DNA of 64,000 bases from Pusillibacter faecalis (GTDB taxonomy: Bacteria > Bacillota > Clostridia > Oscillospirales > Oscillospiraceae): NCBI RefSeq assembly GCF_018408705.1, contig NZ_AP023420.1, forward strand, positions 558,001 through 622,000. Reading direction: 5' to 3'. This document shows, one piece after another, positions 1-6,995 of this stretch (position 1 is the stretch's first letter; every line of letters starts with the position of its first letter). The position numbers and the translations under genes are program-made. Under the pieces are notes generated by a model. That model was given only the letters and a program-made list of their open reading frames with translations, was not told the DNA's origin and searched no databases.

Positions 1-137
1 ACACTCGTCACACTGTTCTATCTCAACTACTCATGAGGTTGGGAGTGGATGAAAAGACCGCTACAGAAGATGCCTGTAAAATTGAACATGTTATTAGCGA
101 AAAATCTTTTGCGGCAATACAAAAATACTGGATGTAA
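1..137 (+). CDS. DtxR/MntR-family metal-dependent repressor, C-terminal end only (cut by window edge)
   Basis: The frame beginning at base 3 is open from the window edge to a TAA at 135-137 and encodes about 44 residues. They include LLMRLGVDEKTATEDACKIE followed by HVISEKSF, which is the metal-binding/dimerisation domain signature of DtxR/MntR/IdeR repressors (the D-A-C-x-I-E-H-V-I-S block carries metal ligands). Such proteins repress iron or manganese genes when loaded with Fe2+ or Mn2+. The DNA-binding half lies outside the window. Its presence matters because two metal-related clusters with GTTAG-N6-CTAAC operators lie 10-19 kb away, though a link is only an inference. The homology is by eye. 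Confidence 0.7.
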   Translation, partial: TRHTVLSQLLMRLGVDEKTATEDACKIEHVISEKSFAAIQKYWM

Positions 138-320
138 ATTTCTAATCACTTTGGGGCAAAATTTCATCCATGTGATATCAAGCATCACGCAAAAACAATT
201 CTTCCTCTTTGGGATGAGCCATCGGACGATTTTCTTCTCTCTATATTGAGGAATCACCAGAGTATTTGCGCTATACTGGTACTGGAAAGTAAGTCGAAAG
301 AAAGTCGTGTCTACAGCACG

Positions 321-494
321 AGTGAAAGGACCTATATCTGCTGTGATCTGAAAAGTCTTTATATTAGTATGGGTGTATTGCGTACAGTCTGGGCCCCATT
401 GGCCACCAATCTCACAGTCGCGTATCTGAGCCGCACAGAAAAGGCCATCGTCCTAACAGTCATTTCTTTCCGCATAAATCTAATTGAACAATAA
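321..494 (+). pseudogene. Remnant of a Y-family (UmuC/ImpB-type) DNA polymerase N-terminus
   Basis: This frame reads SERTYICCDLKSLY, then a degenerate stretch, then P-L-A-T-N-L-T-V-A and SRTEKAIVLTV before losing similarity and stopping at 492-494. It matches by eye the start of Y-family polymerases common on Firmicutes mobile elements (consensus near ERTYICIDLKSFYASVE, TNLVVAD, SRTEKTICLAV). The catalytic Asp region (the D of CDLKS) survives, but the ASVEC block is scrambled and everything after about residue 60 is missing. It is therefore a decayed fragment, probably left from an old mobile-element cargo. Bases 138-320 hold no other recognisable feature. Confidence 0.55.
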
Positions 495-536
495 TCAAAT
501 TTTTACACCCCTACACTATAAGGAGAGATGAAAATC

Positions 537-1388
537 ATGAAAACCATTCGCCTGCTCTATCCAGATCACTTGAGCGGCGGTCTGGATACCTATTACTTTG
601 GTGCCAACCTGCTGGCCCATATCCTGCCCGCCAACGAGAATCAGCCTCTATTGCGGGTCGAAATCGCACCGCCCGATGGAAAAGAGAGGACGGTGAAGGA
701 CGGTATCCGCGCCCGGGAGGAAGTGACCGAAGGCATCCGCCGGGCGGCACAGGTGATCGAGGCGGCCCAGCCGGACAAGATTATCACCATTGGCGGAAAC
801 TGCATCGTGTCTCAAGCTCCCTTTGACTATCTGCACGGGCGCTACAGCAATGTGGGCATCATCTGGATCGACGCCCATCCGGATGTTTCCACGCCGGCGG
901 ACGGATACCCCAATGCTCACGCTATGGTGCTGGGGTCCCTAATGGGGCACGGTGACAAAGAACTCTCCACGCTGATGAAGCACCCCAAGTTCCGGGCCGA
1001 TGAGATCTTATATGTCGGACTCCAGGGCCTCCACGATTATCAGGAGCGTTTTCTGAACGAGAGCGGAGTCACCTATAAGGTGCAGACAGAGGACTTTATT
1101 TCAGATGAGGAGATTCAATCCTTCCTGCGGCGTTTCGACCATATCCTGGTCCACCTGGACATTGACGTACTGGATCCCTGGCTGTTCCACTCCACCTATT
1201 TTGCCAATCCGTCTCTGACTGGGGATGGCAGCAGTGGAGGCCAGATGACAATGGAGCAACTCTCCCATATGCTGCACACTATCACCAGCCAGTCTGATGT
1301 GGTGGGCCTGACCATCGCGGAATATCTCCCCTTTGACGAAGAGAAATTACACAATGTTTTTTCGGATCTCCCTCTGTTTAGGGAATAA
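537..1388 (+). CDS. Arginase/agmatinase-family (ureohydrolase-like) protein
   Basis: Predicted metal-dependent ureohydrolase-fold enzyme of 283 residues, near the usual family length. The Mn-binding blocks are visible: DAHPD at residues 112-116 and DIDVLDP at 208-214. The first block, normally G-G-D-H, reads GGNC at 86-89, so the usual first-site His is Cys; this occurs in uncharacterised arginase-like branches, so the substrate (arginine, agmatine, formiminoglutamate or other) cannot be assigned. Start: AGGAG at 521-525 lies 11 bases before the ATG at 537 and only 2 bases before another in-frame ATG at 528, so 537 is preferred. It is a single gene followed by a strong terminator. Confidence 0.85.
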   Translation: MKTIRLLYPDHLSGGLDTYYFGANLLAHILPANENQPLLRVEIAPPDGKERTVKDGIRAREEVTEGIRRAAQVIEAAQPDKIITIGGNCIVSQAPFDYLHGRYSNVGIIWIDAHPDVSTPADGYPNAHAMVLGSLMGHGDKELSTLMKHPKFRADEILYVGLQGLHDYQERFLNESGVTYKVQTEDFISDEEIQSFLRRFDHILVHLDIDVLDPWLFHSTYFANPSLTGDGSSGGQMTMEQLSHMLHTITSQSDVVGLTIAEYLPFDEEKLHNVFSDLPLFRE

Positions 1389-1409
1389 CACGTGATGCCG
1401 AAGCACAAA

Positions 1410-1455
1410 AAACACCCGCAGATTTTTTAAATCTGCGGGTGTTTCTGTTTCTTTT
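1410..1455. terminator. Bidirectional rho-independent terminator
   Basis: A perfect 16-bp stem (1410-1425 with 1429-1444, arms AAACACCCGCAGATTT and its complement) has a 3-base loop. T-rich tracts follow on both strands. It ends the arginase-like gene on the plus strand and the convergent minus-strand gene island. Confidence 0.9.
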
Positions 1456-1530
1456 GTGGTATGCATTAAATCGAAGAAATCACATAGATAAAAGCACAAT
1501 CGCTTGACGTGTGACAAGCAACTGAAGCCT

Positions 1531-1707
1531 TTATGAGATTCCGTCTGAAAAATCCCACTCGACGTTATACTTTAGATCTTCACATAAAATTGTGTCCAAG
1601 AATTCATCAATGTATTCCTCCGCATCGCGGTCCTCCGGGATGGGAATAATCATCTCAATTTCTGGAGTAAAACAACTGGGCTTCACCCAAATCGTTCTTT
1701 TTTCCAT
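1531..1707 (-). CDS. Small acidic protein of unknown function (58 aa)
   Basis: Not recognised. The product starts MEKRTIWVKPSCF and is acidic (many Glu/Asp in the second half), with no membrane segment. The ATG at 1707 overlaps the TAA of the upstream gene by one base (TAATG) and has GGAGG five bases upstream, so it is very probably translated by coupling to its neighbour. The pairing suggests the two products work together, possibly as subunits or as a toxin/immunity-like pair, but nothing in the sequence shows this. Confidence 0.6.
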   Translation of the reverse strand: MEKRTIWVKPSCFTPEIEMIIPIPEDRDAEEYIDEFLDTILCEDLKYNVEWDFSDGIS

Positions 1708-1898
1708 TACTGCCTCCAACTTCTACGCAATTCTGCCTTTAGACTGGCATTGATTGTTTCTTCAACTACCAAGTCAAGCAACTGTATCCATCTTTCACTA
1801 TCCCTGATATAGCGAATTGCCTTGTCTACCACCTGTGCTTCAAAATCTTTGTGCGCCACTTCATCTTCCACCATATCCCGTAAATCAGGGACTTCCAT
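1707..1898 (-). CDS. Small acidic helical protein of unknown function (63 aa)
   Basis: Not recognised. The product starts MEVPDLRDMVEDEVAHKDFE and is mostly predicted helix with an acidic N-terminus and a basic C-terminus. AGGAGG lies five bases before the ATG. It is followed by a one-base stop/start overlap with the 58-aa gene, and about 50 bases separate it from the methyltransferase-like gene upstream. Its role is unknown. Confidence 0.6.
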   Translation of the reverse strand: MEVPDLRDMVEDEVAHKDFEAQVVDKAIRYIRDSERWIQLLDLVVEETINASLKAELRRSWRQ

Positions 1899-1949
1899 AT
1901 TTCCTCCTAGAAAACTGATTTCTTTGTAGATGGACGGCTAACATAAAAA

Positions 1950-2615
1950 CTATTTGATCAGCACCAGGCGGTCATGGATGCAATATGCAGATCTATATTC
2001 CCTGACCGCGTTTTGGAATTCGCTATCTGGTACAACAATAGCGGTTTCGAAGAATTTCTCATCTACTGTACAGCCACCGGCCCCCTCTCCGATATAAATC
2101 ATCATGGCCGTGGGGTTTATCTCTCGCATTGACATCAGAGAATGGTAGCAGGCGTCGTCAGTGTATGGCCAGCTGCAGAGAACCAACTCGACCTCTTTCC
2201 CATATTTTTGGATGGCTTCAACTGCACCGATCTGTTCAACGCTGGTCCAAGGGTGTTCATACCACCATTTATGTTGTTCCGACCAACTAAAATCATCTGT
2301 ACAGCGGATATCCACACCGAAATTTTGCAGCCCCTTGGAAAGTGCTCCAGATCCGCCCATAATTTCCAGGCACTTACGGGTACCGATCCAAGACGCGAGA
2401 GGCCGCAACCAGTTGTTAGATAAAAAGCAATAGCCCGCAAAATGTATGACATCGTCCCGAGCCAGCATAGACCCTTCATCCAGGCATGCATCTTCCCATG
2501 AGTATGAATCCTCCATCTTTGGTGGCCACGCTTCCGGAATGTTATGCTGCTTCAGCAGTCCTATCGCATTTGAGTACTTTGCTGCCTTCTCTTTAAAATT
2601 AAAATAATAATCCAT
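1950..2615 (-). CDS. Putative SAM-dependent methyltransferase-like protein
   Basis: This 221-residue protein has a candidate class I methyltransferase SAM-binding loop, EIMGGSGALS at residues 84-93 (motif I, E-x-G-x-G-x-G-like), followed about 17 residues later by an acidic TDD (motif II position). Further on, CSWPYTDDACYHSLM could be a motif IV region. The standard catalytic D/N-PP-Y of DNA methylases is absent, so a DNA target is not supported. The second glycine spacing is imperfect, so the protein may be a degenerate or divergent Rossmann-like member. It lies in a same-strand run of orphan genes; the upstream ribosome site is weak. Confidence 0.5.
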   Translation of the reverse strand: MDYYFNFKEKAAKYSNAIGLLKQHNIPEAWPPKMEDSYSWEDACLDEGSMLARDDVIHFAGYCFLSNNWLRPLASWIGTRKCLEIMGGSGALSKGLQNFGVDIRCTDDFSWSEQHKWWYEHPWTSVEQIGAVEAIQKYGKEVELVLCSWPYTDDACYHSLMSMREINPTAMMIYIGEGAGGCTVDEKFFETAIVVPDSEFQNAVREYRSAYCIHDRLVLIK

Positions 2616-2646
2616 TGTTATTTATCACTCTTTCTAAGTGAATTTA

Positions 2647-3165
2647 TCATTCTTCCTTTGCAGAATATAGTACCACATATCCATCTGCCTTTGAACCGAG
2701 GATGCTGATCTCGGCAGCCTTCCACTTCCTTGCCGGCTGGTAAAACAGTGTAATATGCTCCCCTAAGAATTCCTCCAGCTGTGGCGCGTCTGCAGATGTC
2801 AGTACAAGTTGCACCAAGCCCTCATCAATAGAGTAAGCGCGAATGCATGGCATGTCATTCAACGCACTTTTGTAAAGTTCGCATTCCAGTGTCACGGACC
2901 CTACGGCATATGCCGCATGTAAGCGAAGTAATTCTGCGTAAGATGGACAGACAGGATAAAAGCCCTCGATTGCGCTTTTGTCGTATACCAAGCCCCTGCG
3001 GCCGGAATAAATCTCAGCAATATCCCCTTGCGTTAAATGGAGCGCGCTGAAGATGTAGTCATCAGCATCTTTCCAATCCCTGTTCCTGAAATCGGAGGAG
3101 GTGCGCACCTCTTTACGTAGAAGTTCCAATACTTCGTAAAATAAATCTTTTTCGCGCTGCGTCAT
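2647..3165 (-). CDS. Hypothetical protein (172 aa)
   Basis: Not recognised. A soluble, mildly acidic protein beginning MTQREKDLFYEVLELLRKEV, with no membrane segment or catalytic motif that can be named. The ATG at 3165 is chosen because a very strong GGAGGAGGG sits five bases upstream, whereas the in-frame ATG at 3183 has no such site. The ATG overlaps the stop of the preceding 75-aa gene (ATGA), so the two are translationally coupled. Confidence 0.65.
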   Translation of the reverse strand: MTQREKDLFYEVLELLRKEVRTSSDFRNRDWKDADDYIFSALHLTQGDIAEIYSGRRGLVYDKSAIEGFYPVCPSYAELLRLHAAYAVGSVTLECELYKSALNDMPCIRAYSIDEGLVQLVLTSADAPQLEEFLGEHITLFYQPARKWKAAEISILGSKADGYVVLYSAKEE

Positions 3166-3389
3166 GTACTCCCTCCTCCACATGAGACCTGAGATACTTT
3201 CTTTTCCGGCAATTGACGGGGTTCATAGCGGCGTTCTTTGCGGGCGTTGGGTCCAATTTTTTGGAACAAGCGTGCTGTCGCCAACATGGGCGTGTCTTCA
3301 CAAATATCAAACTGCCATTGATTCTGCTGCACATCCCAAATGCCCCATTTCTTGCCGCAGAGTCCCTGATAATAAACACTTTGTTTCAT
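3162..3389 (-). CDS. Small aromatic-rich protein of unknown function (75 aa)
   Basis: Not recognised. The product begins MKQSVYYQGLCGKKWGIWD and has many aromatic residues in its first half and a basic, Arg/Lys-rich second half. AAAGG lies about 11 bases before the ATG. The stop overlaps the next start by four bases (ATGA), strong evidence that both are real and co-translated. Its start lies three bases after the end of the out-of-frame extension of the upstream gene (see 3521-4060). Confidence 0.6.
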   Translation of the reverse strand: MKQSVYYQGLCGKKWGIWDVQQNQWQFDICEDTPMLATARLFQKIGPNARKERRYEPRQLPEKKVSQVSCGGGST

Positions 3390-3520
3390 ATCAGCAAAAC
3401 CTTTCTTTGTAATTGAAATCTATGATTGTTCTGCAATACCTGCGGTGGCTGCTTTCTGCCTTTTTAGCGTTATACTCGATCCACGCAATGTATCTGCGAT
3501 GATGTTCGTCTTCTCCGCTC

Positions 3521-4060
3521 TTAGGGTATCATGATGATGTCTTCTGCCCGGATCAGCCTTGCCATCAAGTCACTGCTTGGATATTGCTGATAAATCCGAT
3601 CCACTATCATATTGTAGGTGGAGGGGTTCATCGGCCGCTTTTGATCCAGTTCTCTACAGTGTTGATGCAGATGTTCAGACTGTAGGTGGCCGAGTGAGAT
3701 TACCCGCATCTCTTTTAGTTCCCCACTTGCAGTATCCACCGCGCAGATGAGCATGGGCGCACCTTTCCCCTCCGGGATGTTTGTCTGGTAATCCAACTGG
3801 TTCATTTTAAACCGCGGTTCATAAGGTGCGTCAAACCAGGGATTGTTTCCGGCTTTGAGGAGAAAGAACAAACTGTCATTTATCCTGACAAAACCAAGCC
3901 GCAGCGGGCCACGGGTAATATCAGAAATTTCCTGCTCCGTTATGCCCGGATACCCCACCACGATCTGCCACCATGGGTCCAAGTAATCCGCTTGAACATA
4001 CTCCTGGCCTGTCCTCCACTCGGAACGGAAATCTCCCGCTTTATAATGTAAGAACTCCAA
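3521..4060 (-). CDS. Hypothetical protein, apparently frameshifted near its 3' end
   Basis: Not recognised; 179 residues from a TTG start at 4060, soluble, containing DPWWQIVVGYPG and a run of ordinary globular sequence. The frame stops at 3521-3523 just after a CCC. If one C is skipped there, an open frame continues for about 42 more codons (including HHRRYIAWIEYNAKKAESS) to a TGA at 3392-3394, three bases before the ATG of the next gene. That tight fit suggests the intact gene ran to about 3392 and that a one-base insertion, a natural frameshift or a sequencing error truncated it. Confidence 0.6.
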   Translation of the reverse strand: MEFLHYKAGDFRSEWRTGQEYVQADYLDPWWQIVVGYPGITEQEISDITRGPLRLGFVRINDSLFFLLKAGNNPWFDAPYEPRFKMNQLDYQTNIPEGKGAPMLICAVDTASGELKEMRVISLGHLQSEHLHQHCRELDQKRPMNPSTYNMIVDRIYQQYPSSDLMARLIRAEDIIMIP

Positions 4061-4138
4061 AACGAATCCATCCTTTCCTTGTTGTCTGCTCCATGTTTCT
4101 GTATCAGCTATCCGATAACACTGTTTTGCAAGAGGGAA

Positions 4139-4663
4139 TCACTTCGGCGTAACCCGCGCAATCAGATATGCCTCTGGATTTGCCTTGATACATGCCGCGG
4201 TATGCTCATCCACTATTGTCCTGAAAAATGGGTACCCAAACTCATTCTCCACATATACCGCATGGTCGGCAAAATCATACCACATGTCATCCAGTTCACG
4301 AGTTGCGCACACAAGTTGGTATGTCATGTCGGTATCCATCGGCAGTTCATCTTCTGGCGGAAGATGTCCCGCTCCTATACCGGGACACATGTTTTTGATC
4401 GCCCGCAAAAATTCGACTCTGATTTCGCGGTTCCATGCATCCAAACGCTCCAAAACTTTCTCTGGTTCATACAATCCAAAAATAATGTTTTCTGGCGCAA
4501 CCGTCTCGTACAAATATGCATCAGGATCAGAAGCCGTATTGCAGTAAGCATCCTGAAGCGCCTTGAGGACAGATTGGAAGTCCCCCTGTCTGAGCTGCGA
4601 AGCCTCTTTTGGCAAATTGCCAGGCTCCAAATTCAATGCGGTGAAAGAAGTAATAATTTCCAT
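4139..4663 (-). CDS. Hypothetical protein (174 aa)
   Basis: Not recognised. Soluble and strongly acidic, starting MEIITSFTALNLEPGNLP, with regions such as LDDMWYDFADHAVYVENEFG; no signal peptide or membrane segment. GGGAGA is about 9 bases before the ATG. Its composition (acidic, about 170 residues, single domain) resembles immunity or SMI1-like proteins of polymorphic-toxin islands, but no family signature could be confirmed. Confidence 0.6.
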   Translation of the reverse strand: MEIITSFTALNLEPGNLPKEASQLRQGDFQSVLKALQDAYCNTASDPDAYLYETVAPENIIFGLYEPEKVLERLDAWNREIRVEFLRAIKNMCPGIGAGHLPPEDELPMDTDMTYQLVCATRELDDMWYDFADHAVYVENEFGYPFFRTIVDEHTAACIKANPEAYLIARVTPK

Positions 4664-4729
4664 AACCGTTCTCCCTTATATCTGTTTTCTGGCCGCAAGA
4701 GTTTCCGGACATTGATAGTCGCAAGATTC

Positions 4730-5152
4730 TTATCGGGAAAAGAGTCCATACCCCACTTTACCGATGTGTCGGCCCTTATCATCAGCACCGCAAAATTGCA
4801 AATTGGGAATGTCATCATCTTTTATTTCCAGTTTCAATGATGGATCGGCCTTCTGCAAAAGAAAAATCCACAGTCGGGCCATCTCTGGCACATTGACAAT
4901 GCCTTCTCCCATCCCGGAACTGTTTTCAAACTGGAACCCCATATCTTTTAGAACTTGGACTGTTTCTGCGTCAATTTCATCTTCTCCGTATTCCGAGCAG
5001 ATGCTTTCAATATCAACCTCTGTAACTTCTGGGATCTTATAATGTGCTTCGCGCACTGTTTCCACAGGCGCATTAGACGCTACGGTGAAATCTTCGGATC
5101 GGCCATGACCATCACCGCTCCAGTCCCCAATGGATAAGTGAAACTGATACAT
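4730..5152 (-). CDS. Hypothetical acidic protein (140 aa)
   Basis: Not recognised. It begins MYQFHLSIGDWSGDGHGRSE, has a long acidic central part (repeated Glu/Asp around residues 40-65), and ends with GKVGYGLFSR. AGGAG sits 10 bases before the ATG. Soluble, with no membrane segment. Same strand and spacing (about 65-110 bases) as its neighbours, so it is probably in the same transcription unit. Confidence 0.6.
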   Translation of the reverse strand: MYQFHLSIGDWSGDGHGRSEDFTVASNAPVETVREAHYKIPEVTEVDIESICSEYGEDEIDAETVQVLKDMGFQFENSSGMGEGIVNVPEMARLWIFLLQKADPSLKLEIKDDDIPNLQFCGADDKGRHIGKVGYGLFSR

Positions 5153-5262
5153 ATTTTGTCAACTCCTATTGAATTTGATTGTTTGTTTCCATCTTTTCAG
5201 GTAGCAAGTTGAGCGTGCGATATTGCTTCCGCTATACAGCAGGCCCTGCCATATTTGGCGTA

Positions 5263-6390
5263 TCAAGCATGGCAGTCCAGCGATAACAACAGCGTATCGT
5301 CCGGGAGCGCATCAATGAAGCGATCAACTTTCTTGCGCCAGTTTTCCTCATCTGAAACTTCGGTGTCACTGTCGGACCAATCATCGCTGTAGTTGATCCA
5401 ACCATTTTCATCTACGCAGGCATGGGGCTCCATTTGGCACAGGTAATGCATATCAGAGCCGAACTGCTCCAGCGTTTCGCACCCTTGGAAGCATCCCCTG
5501 CCCCACTTTTTGATTGGGCCCTCATCCATTTGTACAAGCCGGCATTCCGCTGGGCCTCCTCCCTGCGCGCACCATGCCCCATATTGATGAAACTGCTCAA
5601 CTGGCACTTTCTCACGGTACTTTTTTAGAGCATCCCAGGCGATATTCCTCTTTTTTGCTCCGGCTACCCAACGATATCCTTCTGGTGTGTAGGTCTGCTC
5701 ATCGTGCTGATACTCAAAAACACCATAAGAGCCTGTGACCGCAAATGGGCAATCGACGGGGACCAGGAATTGATTTCGATATCGCCCTCCGACCACAAAT
5801 GAATTCCAGTAGCCCTGTGGATTGTAAAAGTAACCGCTCCGCCAATTAAGGAATTCGTTTCCGACGTATTGCAGGACATAGTCCACGAATGCGGGATAGA
5901 CTTTCTTGAAAGGACAGTCGAGAAGCAACTGCATCTTCTTGGCCTTTTTCGTTCGCTTTTCCCGCTGCAGCGGGCCAAACCTCCGTTTGCAGATTAGCCC
6001 GTCTTTCACGACATAGTCTTTAGAGAATCCATAATCGTATATAGGCACAATCCGGCCATTCAACAGCCGCACAAAGTCATCCCTTTTCGTCTCATATTCG
6101 CGTATGGCCGCCTCCGTTTCATCCTCAAACTCTTTCGGAGTTTGTTCGTTCGGAATCATACTATATGGGGCCATGATCTGATCGGATAGGGCCTCGGCCA
6201 AGCCCTCATAGCGATGTTGATCCGTGATAACAATATTTTCTAGGTCGAGATGTTGGTTCTGTACTTGCGAATAGTAGAGGCAGTGTTCCATAACCATTCC
6301 TTGCTTGATCACCTCATCCGGGATAGACCTAGCGGCCTCTTCAAGGTTCTCAGGTAATGCGATGGCTGCGATGACAGAAATGTGACTCAT
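5263..6390 (-). CDS. Hypothetical protein (375 aa), first gene of the orphan island
   Basis: Not recognised. Soluble, Tyr/Trp-rich protein with a basic stretch (REKRTKKAKKM) in the middle and an acidic C-terminus (DDWSDSDTEVSDEE). It contains several Cys in CAQGGGPAEC and CFQGC, possibly a metal site. Longer in-frame starts exist at 6420 and 6507, but GGGAGG lies 11 bases before the ATG at 6390 and no ribosome site precedes the others. It appears to be the promoter-proximal member of the minus-strand run down to 1531. Confidence 0.65.
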   Translation of the reverse strand: MSHISVIAAIALPENLEEAARSIPDEVIKQGMVMEHCLYYSQVQNQHLDLENIVITDQHRYEGLAEALSDQIMAPYSMIPNEQTPKEFEDETEAAIREYETKRDDFVRLLNGRIVPIYDYGFSKDYVVKDGLICKRRFGPLQREKRTKKAKKMQLLLDCPFKKVYPAFVDYVLQYVGNEFLNWRSGYFYNPQGYWNSFVVGGRYRNQFLVPVDCPFAVTGSYGVFEYQHDEQTYTPEGYRWVAGAKKRNIAWDALKKYREKVPVEQFHQYGAWCAQGGGPAECRLVQMDEGPIKKWGRGCFQGCETLEQFGSDMHYLCQMEPHACVDENGWINYSDDWSDSDTEVSDEENWRKKVDRFIDALPDDTLLLSLDCHA

Positions 6391-6995
6391 ATTATCAATA
6401 TCCTCCCTTTTGATCTTCATCGTTTTGCGTTCAATTTGCACGGTTCCTCCCGTCTTCAATGGACGCTGGAACAATGGTATGATCTGCTGTAACCCAGAGG
6501 GGCTCATAGCAGGTGCTCAAATTCCAGTGCCAAGAAATCAGGCATGTGGTTGCCATCCAGTGCTGCCATTGTGGTTCTGAATTACATATTGTTCGCACCT
6601 CATTTCTGTTTAGGATAGAAAAGATATATAAAAAGCACATGGATACGGCTTGAATCGATCCATGTGCTCTGTGGCCCGGTTATTATGTTTTTGATCTTTA
6701 TAAAAAGAAACAGCGTCCAAGGGCTCTCTGGCCTTCGGACGCTGTGCAACACTGAAACTATGCTACCACATGTTTGGTAAGCAGCAGATACTATGTGAGT
6801 TTATTATATATATTTTCCCGATGCATTGCAAGAGAAAATCCAAGGAATGGTTCACTTCATCAATTCTATTAAGAAATTGGTTGCTCCCCTCTTTACACTA
6901 TAGTATTGTTGCTTTGATCGAATAGATGGGATTTTAGAGAGGTTAAATATCGACTGGTCCGAGAGTCGCTGCAAGACACCTCTGTTATGGTTTTT
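6391..6995. other. Intergenic region of about 600 bases
   Basis: Holds the terminator at 6699-6744 and an AT-rich tract (6790-6960). Short open frames at 6431-6640 and 6504-6569 have no ribosome site and no recognisable product. They could be decayed upstream sequence of the 5263-6390 gene; no gene is called here. Confidence 0.5.
6699..6744 (-). terminator. Rho-independent terminator of the activase gene
   Basis: On the minus strand the stem CAGCGTCCGAAGG / CCTTGGACGCTG (one bulge) is followed by TTTCTTTTTATA. It lies 250 bases downstream of the 1288-aa activase gene. Confidence 0.75.

Noticed and set aside
6431..6640. Minus-strand open frame of 69 codons and a nested 21-codon frame
   Set aside because: No usable ribosome site or known product; perhaps decayed sequence upstream of the 5263-6390 gene.
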